Positions 1 through 12,016 of a stretch of 64,000 nucleotides of DNA are shown here, piece by piece. The notes beneath the pieces are model-generated. The model did not search any database. It had not been told where the DNA came from and saw nothing but the letters and a program-made list of their open reading frames with translations. The stretch spans positions 26,062,501 through 26,126,500 of the forward strand of contig OY821786.1 of NCBI GenBank assembly GCA_963682175.1. Reading direction: 5' to 3'. Numbering within the stretch: position 1 is the stretch's first letter; each line of letters starts with the position of its first letter. Position numbers and translations under genes: made by a program. This stretch comes from Triglochin maritima (taxonomy: Eukaryota > Streptophyta > Magnoliopsida > Alismatales > Juncaginaceae).

Positions 1-1382
1 CAAGAAAGCACCGGATTTTTATAGAGGTTCGGCCTCCCGCCTACTTCCTATCTTTCATGTTCCACTCAAACTACTTCAAGATCCGCTTGCATCTTCACTA
101 TTAACCTCGTTTCGGGCCAAGATTAAGCCTTTTACAAAACAAACTCTGTGAACAACCTCGCGAGCTTGACTTTCTTCTCTCACAATCCGAGAGGAACACT
201 TCGGGCTTTCACCAAAGTCCTTGCTTCCTTGAACAAAAATTGAGTGGATCATTCACTCTCTAACTTGAGAACACTTAGCTTATGATGTGGAATTGATCTA
301 AGATGTGGAAGTATAGCTTGGATAATAGGATTTGGGGAATGGGAGACTTGGAGATTTCTCTTAGATGTCTATGACCAATGGTAGTGTAAGAGTTGTGTGA
401 TTGTGTCATAGGAACACCTATTTATAAGCTTCTATGGTGTTATAGACATTGGAGTTAAGTTGAGTAAGGTTTAATTGAGAATCATAAAATATCAACCTGC
501 AGGACCCAATTCTGAGTAAGTTCGGTCGACCGAATCGGGCAGAATGGTCGATCGTTGGGCAATTTTGAACTCGGTTTGGTCGACCGATAAATGAACAGTT
601 CACCGTGATAGGCTATAACTTAGGTACACTTAAGTTAACGGTCGAACACCGAATAGGGTTCGGTCGACCGAAAATCAACAGGTTCTACGGGGTTGATAAA
701 AATGATCAAGTTCGGTCGACCGATCCAAAGTCTTCGGTCGACCGAAAATGTCCAGGCAGTTGCACAATTTTGGAGACAATAAAGTTCGATCAACCGAACA
801 GGTCCACGGTCGACCCATTATGTATTTTGGGGTATTTGTAAATAATTCGAATACGACCGTTGGTAAAATACGACAAGGCTAACGGTTGGAAATAGTGTTG
901 ATTCGGTTGCCCAAAAAGGTCTTCACGGTCGACCGAATGTGGGAAGTGAAAACACTACGGGATAATTGATCACTTGGTCGACCGAGAGGTTTGGTTCGGT
1001 CGACCGAATGTAGGCAGACAGATCACGTTTAGTTTTAGTGTTTTCCGGTCTAAGTTTGGGTGATCTATTGAAGTCCAAATGATGTGAAATTTTGTGTGTG
1101 ACTTCTATAAAGAACCTAGTGTGTGTGTGAGTTTATTTTAGCTCAAGTATCCTCAATTACACAATGTTCCTAAGACTCAAAGAAAACAAGATTACATGTC
1201 TTCAATATAGCTTTAATAAATGTCTTGGCTTGATTTCTTTCTTCCTTGAGTCTTTATCAACTGTAGAGCTTAGCACAATACAATATATATGCAATGCAAT
1301 ATGTATGCTACTCTACATTTATTAAAATTAAGATTAGGTTGATTAAATCATCAAATCATAGATTAAGGCCAAAGAACCAACA
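1..1382 (-). mobile_element. SIRE-like copia LTR, cut by the window start
   Basis: This is the LTR of a SIRE/Maximus-like Ty1/copia element read on the minus strand. The inner boundary ends in GGCCAAAGAACCAACA at 1382, the same end as the LTRs at 31209-32662 and 57505-59032. About 120 bases of the outer end lie before the window. A minus-strand TATAAATAG lies near 418-428. The U3 part (about 500-1010) carries repeated GGTCGACC palindromes, for example TTCGGTCGACCGAA at 659-672, 733-746 and 995-1008. The base after 1382 continues an Athila 3' region without any copia internal sequence, so this is probably a solo LTR whose left target duplication is outside the window. Short open frames here come from the palindromes and are not genes. 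Confidence 0.85.
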
Positions 1383-2563
1383 TGTACATAGTCGAGCCTT
1401 TTTCCTTTTCTTTGGTTTGTATTGTTAGGGTCATGATAGTGTGCTGCAAATTACATTGATATATCTACTATAACACGTTCCTGGGGTGACTTGCATTTTT
1501 TTCTTGCCTAGTGCTTTAATTTTTCTTTTTTCTTTCAAAATTTCCATTTGTTTGCGAAAGAAAATATTTTTTGTGTTTTGCATATGTTTTGTATTTGCAA
1601 AACCGTTGTGAGGCAAATTAAAATAAAGCTCCCAAAATTGACTTGAACATGATGCATTAGGATATCTAGTACACCGGCTTTAGGTCTTGTCTTTTCTAGT
1701 TGTAAGTATGCACCTCGGTTTTCCCTTTGGAGGAGAGTAATCATAAGGTTTCAATACTCAAACAAATAAAGAAGTCCACCTTGAACCTAGTGAGTCGAAG
1801 AATTTGTGCCTGTAGGTATTTTGTTTCATGTGCAGATAAGAAATAATTTAGTAGGGTGTTCTCTCTTCCTACACGGCTCCTATTACTCGGGAAATTAGGT
1901 CCGAATGGACTTAGTACTTGGTGCTCTTGAGTCATCTGACTTCGGATGCACTGACCGAACTCCCGTTACACGGGTGGTAGGGATAGCCCTATGTGGAGAT
2001 TTAGAGGAAAGTGTACATGATAGTGTAAGTCCTTATAGGCAATGATGCTCGAAACCAGACCTTAGGAGAATTTAACACCAACCAGTTTTAACTCCTTTTA
2101 CAAAAAATAAGGAAAAAAGAGAAAGAAAAAATAATAAAAGAACCTTAATGGACTTTACACAATGTATCGCTTGAGGATGTTAAGGTTGTCTATGCCTTTC
2201 ACTTAAGTCCTTAATTAACTTGCAAGAATTGTTCATTGTGCGAGGTATGTGGCAAGATACATATATACAGTAGGCCCGTAGGATTACTATGTCCAATCAT
2301 CGACAAAAGTAGGTCCTTTGAGTCATGTTGCTAGGTTGAATAATGCATCATTGTTCTAATTTTGTAGGTATATCCACTGAAAACCCTCAGGAGACACCAC
2401 TCCGCCTCCTTGGTGACAAGAGGTTTAATGGCTTGTTGAACGTGCAAAGTGCAACCATGATTCCTAAGAAAGTGAGTTACGATTAAGTGAGTTACGATTT
2501 CACATTTTAAATTTTCTCTTTCTTTGTTTGGCTCTGGACTAGCAAAAGGTAAGTGTGGGTATT
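1383..2563 (+). mobile_element. Athila-like 3' non-coding region with polypurine tract
   Basis: This is the 3' untranslated part of an Athila-like Ty3/gypsy element on the plus strand. It matches, with divergence, 20988-22246 and 39740-41002, including the phrases around the LTR-proximal CTCAGGAGACA block and the tract taagtgtgggtatt at about 2550-2563 just before the LTR start. No coding sequence is visible; the small open frames are not conserved between copies. The coding part of the element would lie left of the SIRE LTR and outside the window. Confidence 0.8.
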
Positions 2564-3742
2564 TGATTGGTTGCATATTATACTTTGCATTCATGTTATA
2601 TTTCCTTTATTTTACCTTAATTTTGTGCTACTCGAGTGTTTGTTTGTTGTGTTTTAGGATATAGGTAATGAAGAGGAGAAAGAAACCAAAAATGACGTAA
2701 ATGTAGAACAAATGACCTTATAGGAGCATCTTGGACTTGTTTGTCATACTCAAGGACCCATCTGTAATTCAGGATGGACCCAGATGAAACCCAGAGGGAC
2801 CTTAGCATAAGGAAAACTTTTCTGGTGCAAAAACCCCTCATTATCATGATCATTAGAAGTATTTGGGGAATTAGGACCAAATGTGATTGAACCAACGGAC
2901 TTGGAGTGTACTCCACATGTGAAATGACTAACTTAAGCCGCTGAAGAAAATCAGAGCGGAGCAGACACAAAAAATCCGTCAGTGGTAGATTTTACTCCGC
3001 CAATCAGTGGTCCATTTGCTATAAATGTGCTCCAATTTCTCCTGTGACTTGATCTTGGTTATTTGGGTGCACTAGATTAGAGTAAAAGCAATTACAGTCA
3101 TTGAATTGTGTCCTGATTCATCTACATTACTCTTTCTTATGTAAATAGCAATGTTTCTCCTACCTTTCCCCTTCTTCTCCACCTCCACCATTAGAATAGC
3201 TTAGGTTTTACGCATTTTGGGATGCAAGAATAAGGAGGTGGTTGAAGCTTGTAAACTAGTGCTTTCTTTAATCTAATTGTAGAATCTTTTTCCTCTTGTC
3301 TCTAGTTTTCTTTCTATCTAATTGGTTTTGTGTTTTGTTGGTTAGTTTAGTAGTTAGTGATTCTTTCCATGTGTAGTCTTGATTTCTTGCTTTCCATGCT
3401 TGTAGTGATGAGTAGAGAATAGATCCACCCCATTTGGGGTGGAGGTTATGTAGATTATGTGATGTGTTGGTGGTGGGTTCTCCTTATGTGTGCCATTTCA
3501 TATGCTTAGTGTAGATCTACGCATGTAACTTGCTAGAACTTGTATTAGATGGGATAATGGTCACATTAGGTACTTGTCTCATGTTAGATCTAGAGTTTAT
3601 CTTGTTGCTTGTAAATGATCATCTTGTTATGGTAAATGACTTGTTATGTATGGATGATTGATTAGTAGATAATGCATGAATGTATTGAGTTGTACGGATG
3701 GTTAATTGATGTCGTAATGTCCACACTAGATAATTAGTTCAT
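2564..3742 (+). mobile_element. Athila-like 3' LTR (subfamily B), truncated
   Basis: The LTR begins TGATTGG directly after the polypurine tract. It carries a degenerate palindrome pair near 2970-3000 and a perfect hairpin in R/U5 at 3424-3443 (TCCACCCC, loop ATTT, GGGGTGGA). The conserved last 200 or so bases, which contain GACCCGTATTTGCCACCGC in other copies, are missing because the next LTR starts at 3743 in the opposite direction. Confidence 0.75.
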
Positions 3743-5165
3743 TGATTGAGTCAATTAAAATACCGCAAGTGCACGACCACGTTAAAGCGGTGGCAAATAC
3801 GGGTCGGTCTACATGGAGCGTGTGTGAGTCAGATTCATGATACTCGAGTGGGGAGAAGAGGAGGGAGATGTGATTGAAACTACACTACAATGCAAAAGAA
3901 ATCGGAAAATCCGTTAGTGTGTGTGTTTATTTGTACTCATCAAAACATGTCATACATGAAATCCATAAAACTCAATTCCAACTTTGCCTCCACATGAAAT
4001 AAGACAAGACATTATCATTAAAACATACAAGACAATAATTGAAATGAAGCTAACATGTTCACATGCATCATGACTCAAATCCAACTATGTCCCCACATGA
4101 AATACGATTTATCACAATCATTAAAACATACAAGACATTAATTTGGATAAAGCCAACAAGAGCACATGCATGCACATGCCTTGTTTCCTTCTTCCACTCC
4201 ATCCTTATCCTAATCTCATCAGTCCCCATCAAATAGGTCCACTAATAAGCATTTGCTAAGCTTCATTCAAGAGCAGTAACACATCAAAGATAAGAGTCAA
4301 ATCCCATTAGATGGCTGTGGAAATCATGTAAGGCTCAAAGGATTAAGATTAACACACACATTAATCCATCACAAGATCAAATCACCTTCTTCTCCACCCC
4401 CCATGGGGATGGACTACTCTCTACTCATCTCTACCCTAAAGAAAGCATGGAAAGAACATAAACCCAAAATAGAAATGAAGCAAAACAAGATTAGGCAAAC
4501 AACAATATAAAAGAAATTGCATCAAAGTAAAGACACTAAAGTAAAGAACATGAACAAAACTAGATTAAGAAACAAAATACAAAGTTTGCTCCTCTCCAAC
4601 CCCCATGTGACACTACTAAAATAGGAAACTAAAACCTACTCTAATGGGGGAAGGAGGAAGAAGAGGTGGAGAGGAGGGATTACAATGGTATATATAGACT
4701 AATACGTGGTTAGGATTAATCTGGGAATCATCAGACGACTCTAAATCACATCTGATAGTCCAGGAATGCTCTGACCCCACAACCCGAACCATGACCAAAA
4801 TTAGAGACCATTTGGACCATTTTGATCCGCCAGTGGCAGATCCAAATCCGCCACTAGCGGATCAAATGGGTCCGATCGGGTTGAAATTTTGTGTGTTGCT
4901 CTATGTCTTCAATTTGCACGTGGGGTGAAGTCTTGGTCTGCTAACTCGAATCACTTTGAGTTTAATTTGCGAAAGACTGATATGATTCAAGTCATTTTGT
5001 CACCATATTTTGTATTTCACAATCAGGTCCCTCCGGGTTTGCACTTGGGTCCTTCCTGATTTGCGATCCAGTCCTTGTGCATTACAAATAGGTCCAGAAC
5101 CTTCCAAATAAGTCCATAGTTGTTATATTTAGGTCATTTTTGCTCCCTTCCTATTCTTTATCTTG
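3743..5165 (-). mobile_element. Athila-like LTR (subfamily B), minus strand, truncated
   Basis: It starts TGATTGAG, the reverse complement of the LTR end, followed by ACCGCAAGTGCACGACC and the reversed GACCCGTATTTGCC motif. A palindrome pair lies at 4824-4842 and 4846-4862, separated by CAA. A minus-strand TATATATAG is near 4690. The sequence is the inverse of 56160-57460 until about 5165, where it changes abruptly into copia internal sequence, so the LTR start is missing. Confidence 0.8.
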
Positions 5166-5583
5166 CAATTCATTACTCCCTCTTGATAAAGTTACTCATT
5201 AAGCTCCCCCTATCAATACGAACACATATATCAATCAGGCTCAATTCAATTTTTCTCCCCCTTATTGATGTAAATTAGGCTCTCCTAATAGATCAATGAA
5301 TGATGTAAATGATATGGAAATTAAGCATTCAATTAACATATTTGAACCAATTCCATATGCTTAGGAGGATTAAGAATGATACCCATCATAGTAGTCCTCA
5401 TTTGTGGTTCCAATTCTCCTTTCGATTGTGCAATCGGCTTGGAATTCGACTTTGCAGGCTTTGGTTGGTCGCTACTGATCTCCCATCTTCTAAGTACCTA
5501 CAAGTGTAGATTTAATTACCCAAAACAACTTTGGGTCCTTGAATGTTAGCCTTTTGAAGCCAAGCTATTTTGGTTTTAGGTGC

Positions 5584-5889
5584 TTACACACTTGAGGAAC
5601 TATGTTTAACAAAGAAATGCTTTCCATTCAAGTAAGTATGAACTACATGGTTTTTAACATGTGAAGCATTATATCCTAAATCATATTCTTTCATTTTAGC
5701 CTTAGATAAGGTGGCTAACTCTTCTTCATTTGGAGATGTGTAGGGATTTTGAAGAAAAAACCAATACTTAAGGTCATTAGAAATCAAGAATATTTTGATT
5801 ATATTCTTCCAATAATCATAATCATACCCATTAAGCAAAGGAGGTCTAGTGGTGTATAATCCCTCTATGTGATTAGATGTAGATGTCAT
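5584..5889 (-). pseudogene. SIRE-like gag N-terminus joined to a later gag segment
   Basis: This open frame of 101 codons begins 38 bases after the primer binding site, as expected for copia gag. Residues 14-40 contain TRPPLLNGYDYDYWKNI, the conserved opening of plant copia gag (normally TRPPLFxGxNYxYWK). After about residue 66 the frame jumps to a segment with LGYNASHVKNHVVHTYLNGK, which matches the linker at 33295-33642 (LGYNSKLKNHVSHTTLNGK) that precedes the zinc-knuckle region in SIRE-type gag. Most of gag and all of pol are deleted although the frame stays open. It could still be expressed as a micro-gag, but nothing here shows that. Identity as copia gag is well supported; function is not. 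Confidence 0.75.
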
Positions 5890-5927
5890 GCTAAACTACC
5901 GTTAAGTAGATGAAATTTAGCATCTAT

Positions 5928-5939
5928 GCTCTGATACCA
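5928..5939 (-). other. Copia primer binding site (initiator tRNA-Met)
   Basis: The minus strand reads TGGTATCAGAGC, the standard Ty1/copia primer binding site. It lies two bases inside the LTR edge at 5942. Confidence 0.9.
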
Positions 5940-5941
5940 AA

Positions 5942-6952
5942 TGTAGGAGGCAGATAGAACTTGGAGAGTTTTGTAAATAATGTGTGTGAACCTCTATTTA
6001 GAGTCTGTTAACGATTTATAGCCGTTGGGGAAGATTTGGTTGAAGTCTGTGTAAAATACACAAAACAGAAATCTAAGTTCTACAAATCTGTCCTAAACCG
6101 GTTGACCAATAAAGGATCAATGGTCGACCATTTCCAAGAAAATAAGGAAACGTTCGAGCCAACATAAACAACGGTCGAACCAAATGACTATAACTGAAGT
6201 TAACAGACGAACTAAATCTGGGGGCGTTCGACCATTAAGAAGGTTTTGGCTAGGTCAAAGCTTAATCAGTCGAACAGAAGAAGAAGGTTCATTCGACCAA
6301 AAATAATAGGGACTTTTGGTGCACACAATTGTCTGAATCCGGTCGATCGTCGTCAAAGAATCGTTCGACCGGTGGCCAAATGTATTAAGGGGTTAGGTAT
6401 ATGTATAAGAATACGACCATTGGAGAATACAACAAGTACGACGGTCATCTAGAAAATACGGGACAATCGGTAGACCGAAAGGTCAGAATAAGTCGGCCGA
6501 TGGAGCTAAGTAACTTTTTTATTCGAATAGTCGTTAACTGGTAGAATGGTCGAACAAAAACTTTTTTAGGTTGATTGTTCTGCACAAATAGGCAAACTTT
6601 TGTTTGAGTAATTTTTGACCTATGTTTGGATGATCTATTGAAGTCCAAATGATGTGAAATTTTGTATGTGACTTCTACAAAGAATCTAGTGTGAATGTGA
6701 ATAGATTTTAACTCTTGTATGCTCAATTTCACATAAATTCCTAAGACTCAAATAAAGGTTAAATTACATGACAGCAAATAGCTTGATTACATGTCTTGAC
6801 TTCATTTCTATCCTCCCCGAGTCTTGATCACCTATAGATGTTAGCACAATACAATATATGTTCCATGCATAGGTGGGCTACACTATATTTGATTCTCAAA
6901 AATATTAGGTTAGTTAATCATCAAAACATTGATTAAGGCTAAAAAGGCAACA
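5942..6952 (-). mobile_element. SIRE-like 5' LTR (short form)
   Basis: This LTR lies next to the primer site. It starts TGTAGGAGGC and ends AAAAAGGCAACA. Its U5 end is only about 50 bases from the TATA region, unlike the LTRs at 15001 and 31209, which have about 480 more bases there. It carries diverged GGTCGAAC-type motifs instead of perfect palindromes, suggesting an older or separate subfamily. Confidence 0.8.
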
Positions 6953-7133
6953 ATTTTGTGCCTTCCGATTCTTCTGATTGCTTAGAGGAAGCAAGATAGA
7001 GATCTCCAACGAGTCTCGTGGATTCGGTCGTGTTCCTCTTGAATTTACCTATTTTGTTACCCGAACTATTAACGTAAGAAGAATTAGCAATCTCTTTACC
7101 CTTCTGATTCTCCTGCGGGGCAGGTGGCTCGTT
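6953..7133. other. Unassigned sequence
   Basis: These 181 bases separate the SIRE LTR from the next Athila LTR. I see no repeat partner elsewhere in the window, no convincing coding frame and no terminal repeats. It may be old flanking DNA. Confidence 0.4.
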
Positions 7134-9457
7134 GATCGATATCGGAAGTTAATACCGTAATTGCACGACCATGTTGAAGCAGTGGCAAGTACAGGTCGAT
7201 CGACAGGGACTAGAACGGAATGTTATTGACCATAGTTGAGTGGACAAAGAAAATAAAGAATGAGTGAGTGGACTAGAACGGAATGTTATTGACCTATTTG
7301 GACTAGAACGGAATGTTATGTGACCATAGTTGAGTTTCAATAAAGAATGAGATCTCTCAACATAGAAATCCATAATGACCATAATCCCGACTATGTCTCC
7401 ACGTGAATTAAGATTTAACATCATAATTAAAACATACAAGACATAACTAAGACAAGGCCACATGCTTCCACATGTCATCCTTATCTCTTTATCCACTTTA
7501 ATCTTATCCTCACCTCATCATTCCCCATTAAGTAGACCCACTAACCAAAGCATGTGCTAAGCATTCACTAAGACCATTAACACATCAAAGGCAAAAGTAG
7601 AAATTCCTCAAAATGGCTATGAAAATCATATGAAGCTCCAAGATTAAGATTAATTAAATACACATACAAATCAACTACATCCACACTTTACATCATCCTC
7701 CACCCCTAATGGGGATGGATTACTCCCTAATCATGTAAACAATGAGAAAAACAACATATGAACAAGTGAAGAAATCTAAATCTAACCAAGACATTGAAAT
7801 CACATTTGCATCGAATGAAAGACAATGGCGTAAAGAATATTAAATCCAAACTTGATTGATGAAGAAAAAATTACAACGTTTTCTCTCCACCCCCTTAACT
7901 ACACTACTAAAACAAGAAATAAAACATACTCTAATGGGGGATAGAGAAGAAGAAATGGAAGGAAGCAAATGGTAGGGATACATGTTATTTATAGTAGTTT
8001 AGACAATCTAGATTAATTTAGGTGCAATAGGATGACTCCATATCAGAACAAGATGTGCTTGAATTCGCCTACGCGAATACCCGATCCACTCTAAAAATTT
8101 GGGCATTTATTGACCAACTAGATCCACCATTGGTGAATTTGGACCAGCAGTTGGCGGATTGTTTGGATCAGATCCACCGTATCTTTAACCAACAACTTAC
8201 GTTCAGCAATTTGGACCAGTAGTTGGCGAATTTTCTTTGCTCCACTGATTATTACCAGCTTAATGCCTCCCACCACTTCTACGGTTTGCCAGCCCCACCA
8301 CCGTGCACATTTCTAGTAAAAGGTGCTGGGGGTGCTACGACTGGAGCAGTCGTTGGATTCGTCCTTCCCACCTTCGACTGAGGCGTTGGGGGTGCTACGA
8401 CTGGGGCAATTGTTGGATTCGTCCTTACCACCCTCGACTGAGGCATTGGGGGTGCTACGACTGGGGCACTCCTTGGCTTCGTCCTTCCCACCTTCGACTG
8501 AGGCGTTGGGGGTGCTACAAGTTTTAGAACTAACATTAAGCCCATGGAAATGACACAAACTTAGGACCCCATCATACACTTCACCACCAACTACATTCCC
8601 TCCACCCTAAATGGGGTCGATCTACTCACTAATTATCACTACAAACATGGAAATGAAGAGATTGGGACTATACATGGCATAAAACTCTAACTAGAAAACT
8701 AACCAACAAAATCAAAAACTAATTAGATAGAAAGAAAGCTAATGATAAGAGGAACACGAATGCATCCTTAGACTAAAGAAAATGTAAGATTACAACCATC
8801 ATCCACCTTTCTCAACTTGCAGCCAAATTGAATAAAAGCTAACCTACTCTAATGGTGGAAGTTCAGAAGAAGAGGAAAGGTACGAGAAACATTGCTATTT
8901 ATAAAAGAAAGAGAGGGGTAGATGAATTTGGGAGCAATCTGACGGTTGTAATCAATTTCTCTATAGTCTGGTGCACCAAATTAAACATGTTCCAGCCACG
9001 GGAGAAGTTGGGGCGCATTTGGACCAAATTGATCCACCAGTGGCAGATTAAATCTGCCATGGGAGGATTGTTTGTGTTCGATCCGCCCCAATTTTCTTCA
9101 GCAGCTTAAGTTATCCATTTCACACGTGGGGTGCACTCTAGGTCCGCTGGATCCAAAATACTTCTCAATATCATGATAATGAGAAATTTTTGCACCGAAA
9201 ATATTTTTGTTATGCTCAGGTCCCTCCGGGTTTGATCTGGGTCCTTCCCGAATTGCAGATGAGTCCTTGAGCATGACAAATAGGTCCAAGTTGCTTCAAT
9301 AAAGTCCTTTCTTTTTGCATGTAGGTCATTTTCTCTTCCTTTCTCTTCTTTATTACCTAAAACTTGAAACACATCAAACAAACACTCGAGTAGCACAAAA
9401 TTAGGGTAAAATAAATGAGATATAGTATGAATGCAATGTATGATACACTACTAATCA
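7134..9457 (-). mobile_element. Chimeric Athila-like LTR with internal duplication
   Basis: The minus-strand LTR runs from TGATCGATATC to CTACTAATCA and is followed by a reversed polypurine tract, so it is a 3' LTR. At 2.3 kb it is much longer than its relatives because LTR landmarks occur twice: the C-rich hairpin at about 7690 and 8590, the TATA region at about 7987 and 8895, and the palindrome pair at about 8127 and 9030. The two partial copies meet at about 8275-8525, where a 60-bp tandem repeat lies. A 20-bp unit, GGACTAGAACGGAATGTTAT, is also repeated at 7207, 7270 and 7300. Confidence 0.7.
8324..8520. repeat. 60-bp tandem repeat (about 3.3 units)
   Basis: Three full units (8341-8400, 8401-8460, 8461-8520) and a partial one before them have an exact 60-bp period and differ at only a few bases. 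Each contains GGTGCTACGACTGG and GGATTCGTCCTTCC. As the period is a multiple of three, several frames stay open on both strands; one minus-strand frame gives a 20-residue proline-rich unit (VVAPPTPQSKVGRTNPT). No coding role is shown. Confidence 0.9.
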
Positions 9458-9746
9458 AATACCCCCACACTTACCATTTGCTAGTCCCAAGCAAAAACAA
9501 AGAATAAAAAAAGGGAAATCCTAACTCACTTTCGTAGGAATCACGATTGCACTTAGCATGTGCAACAAGCCGTTAAACCCCTTTGTTGCCAAGGAGGAGC
9601 AGTGGTGTCTCCTAAGGGTTTTCAGCGGACATAGCCATAAAATCCGAACATTGATGCATTATTCAACCTAGCAACATGACTCGATGGACCTACATTTGTC
9701 GATCATTGGATACGATAATACTACAGACCGACTCTATGTATGTATC
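9458..9746 (-). mobile_element. Athila-like 3' region, part 1
   Basis: It starts with the reversed polypurine tract aataccccc and matches 27566-27860 (minus-strand element). It ends with the target site GTATC (9742-9746) of the inserted copia-like element and resumes at 14465. Confidence 0.8.
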
Positions 9747-10615
9747 TGTTAGATTTTCTACCCTATGTTTGGGTGTGACATGCATCTCACAATTTGGATT
9801 TTATCAAAATTAAATTGGCTAATGCAAGTCCTATGTAAAGTCCTCTCTTATGCATTGATACAAAATAAAAGGCTTTTAGATATACAAAATAAAACTTTAT
9901 CAATTACACAAATGACATACATTCACATATGGCTTTGATGGGAACATATAAACTAACTTATTCATGCAAAATAGAACAAGTGCAACAATTTTGTACATAT
10001 ACTATTTTACACTATTTAGTTGATCCTTCATCTCTCAATTAAATAATTCAAAATCATTTCAAATCCGTTAAAATGATCCAGGCATCCTTAGTTCAAAATA
10101 CAAATTTTTTTGAACCGAAGTTTATCTAAATTCCCAAAAAAAAACTTTAAGGAAAATAAATTTATTTATTCCTTTATACTTTGCCAATTCCAAGTAAAAT
10201 AATCATTTGAAATAAACAAAAATTCCACATAATCAAACATAAGTCTAAAACTTGATTCTAACAATCACATGACATGTTGTAAAACATTAAAAATATTCAA
10301 AAGAATAAATTAGAATCTAAATTGATAAATTAATCCCAAATTTTGGCATTGCTGGAATTTCCATAATAACCCTAATTTTGTGAACTTGTTTAACCTTAAA
10401 GATCAGAATAAATCCTTTGATCTTAATGGCTAATTTAATTTCTAACATTACAAACCAACGTAGAAAAATAAGAAACCCAAAATCCAGGAATCGTTCTTGA
10501 TGCATCCATAAAAATGTAAAAATAGTCAAAAGGGCAAACTAATGAATTATTTAATTATGAGATAGCAAACTAAACCTTATTAAATATCTTAATCATTCAA
10601 AATATGAACAAAAAA

Positions 10616-10626
10616 CTATGATACCA
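10616..10626 (-). other. Degenerate primer binding site, family C
   Basis: The minus strand reads TGGTATCATAG, matching the first eight bases of the initiator tRNA-Met site. It lies one base inside the LTR edge at 10628. Confidence 0.55.
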
Positions 10627-12016
10627 CTGTTGGATTTCGTGCCCTATGCTTGGGTATATATTTTAAATTTTTACAAGTGAATAGATTCGTTTTCATATTT
10701 ATTGAACAATTTCTTGTACAAGACTCCCTAATTGCATTTCAATATATATTGCATATTATATAATATCAATATATATATATATATATTGGATCATACCTAA
10801 ACGATTTTCAAACCCTTTTAACCAATCGGAAGTCGAATTGCACTGCGGATCACCTTGGAATTTCCTCAAAATGTTCACCAAACTCTAAACCAGATTATAG
10901 AGATCCAAAGCTAGCCAATCACTCTCTAATGCTTGGTTAGAATCTAGCTAATAACCCATTTATAATCCAAAGAATTTAATCTCCGACACTTTAAGTAATC
11001 TAGAGAATTTTTGGATGGAAAGATGGAGTAAATATGGAGAGGATAGAATTTTACATTAGTTTACAAAAGGAAGGGAGTAGAGACCTATTTATAGGGCATC
11101 CTCAAACCCACATCATGTGTAAACCATCTACACATGATCTCTTGTTAATTTCTCCTGTAAACCAATCATATTTTGACACATCATCATTCCATAACCAATT
11201 TTGACCAAGTTGGATCAAATTTATCCCATGATCAGCAAAAATCTCTTATTAACGCAGGCAAAATTGTGGGAAAACGGTCGACCTAAACATCCAATCGTTC
11301 GAGCGATCGGTTACCTAATTGAGAATTTTGGTCAAACGATAAGCTAGACGGTTGACCATTTTGCTACAAGGAAAAGTGTCTGTTATTTTTGGTCAGCCTG
11401 GGTTTCATGCCGGTCAACCGATCCCTTACCAAGAACACAACAGATAATTTCGATCGAACCACGAAACACATCGGTCGACTGTTCCCTTAACAGGAATGCT
11501 CATGATAATTTAGGTCAAACCGCGTGTCTAGCCGATCGATTATTTTTGAACTTAAAAGTTACAGTTAAATTCGGTCGACCGGTTCCCGAAAAACATTCGA
11601 CCTTTTTTCACAATTTTTGCTTTTACAATTTTTGGATCAATATTCGACAAAATTTGAGCTTTGGGGTTTTAGCAAATTCATATGTTATAATGTTGCAGAT
11701 TACATTATATTATGTAACATATTATCATATATAATATCAAAACGTTATACCCTATAATATATACATCTCATATAAATTTATTTGTTATTCTAAGCATGTC
11801 GTAATCATGACATATTGATATTATTATTTTGCCATATGTATACTATTTCACATCACATGAAATTTAACACATCACATCAAACATGAAATCATAATTCTTG
11901 CTTCCCAGTTTTGTTGGGTGACCTACAGAAGGTTCTAAGTTATATTGGCCATGATATAAAACACTTTATATCATAAGCTATAAGCGATATCTAGCTACAC
12001 ATTATAGTTACCCAAA

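Larger units (their letters stand above)
5166..5941 (-). mobile_element. Deleted SIRE-like internal region with primer site
   Basis: This is the internal part of a copia element on the minus strand, reduced by deletion. From 5166 to about 5560 it matches the AT-rich 3' region at 32880-33380 (AAGCTCCCCCTATCAATA in both). It then runs into a gag remnant and ends with the primer binding site. The complement of the site reads TGGTATCAGAGC at 5939 to 5928, matching the 3' end of plant initiator tRNA-Met. Protease, integrase, reverse transcriptase and RNase H are absent. Confidence 0.75.

Noticed and set aside
8341..8520. 60-bp repeats as a possible CRISPR array
   Set aside because: The repeats are head to tail with no unique spacers, and the surroundings are plant LTR sequence.
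10317..10529. Open frame of 70 codons after the family C primer site, as possible gag
   Set aside because: Residues are hydrophobic and low in complexity, without the copia gag opening motif; probably non-coding AT-rich leader.
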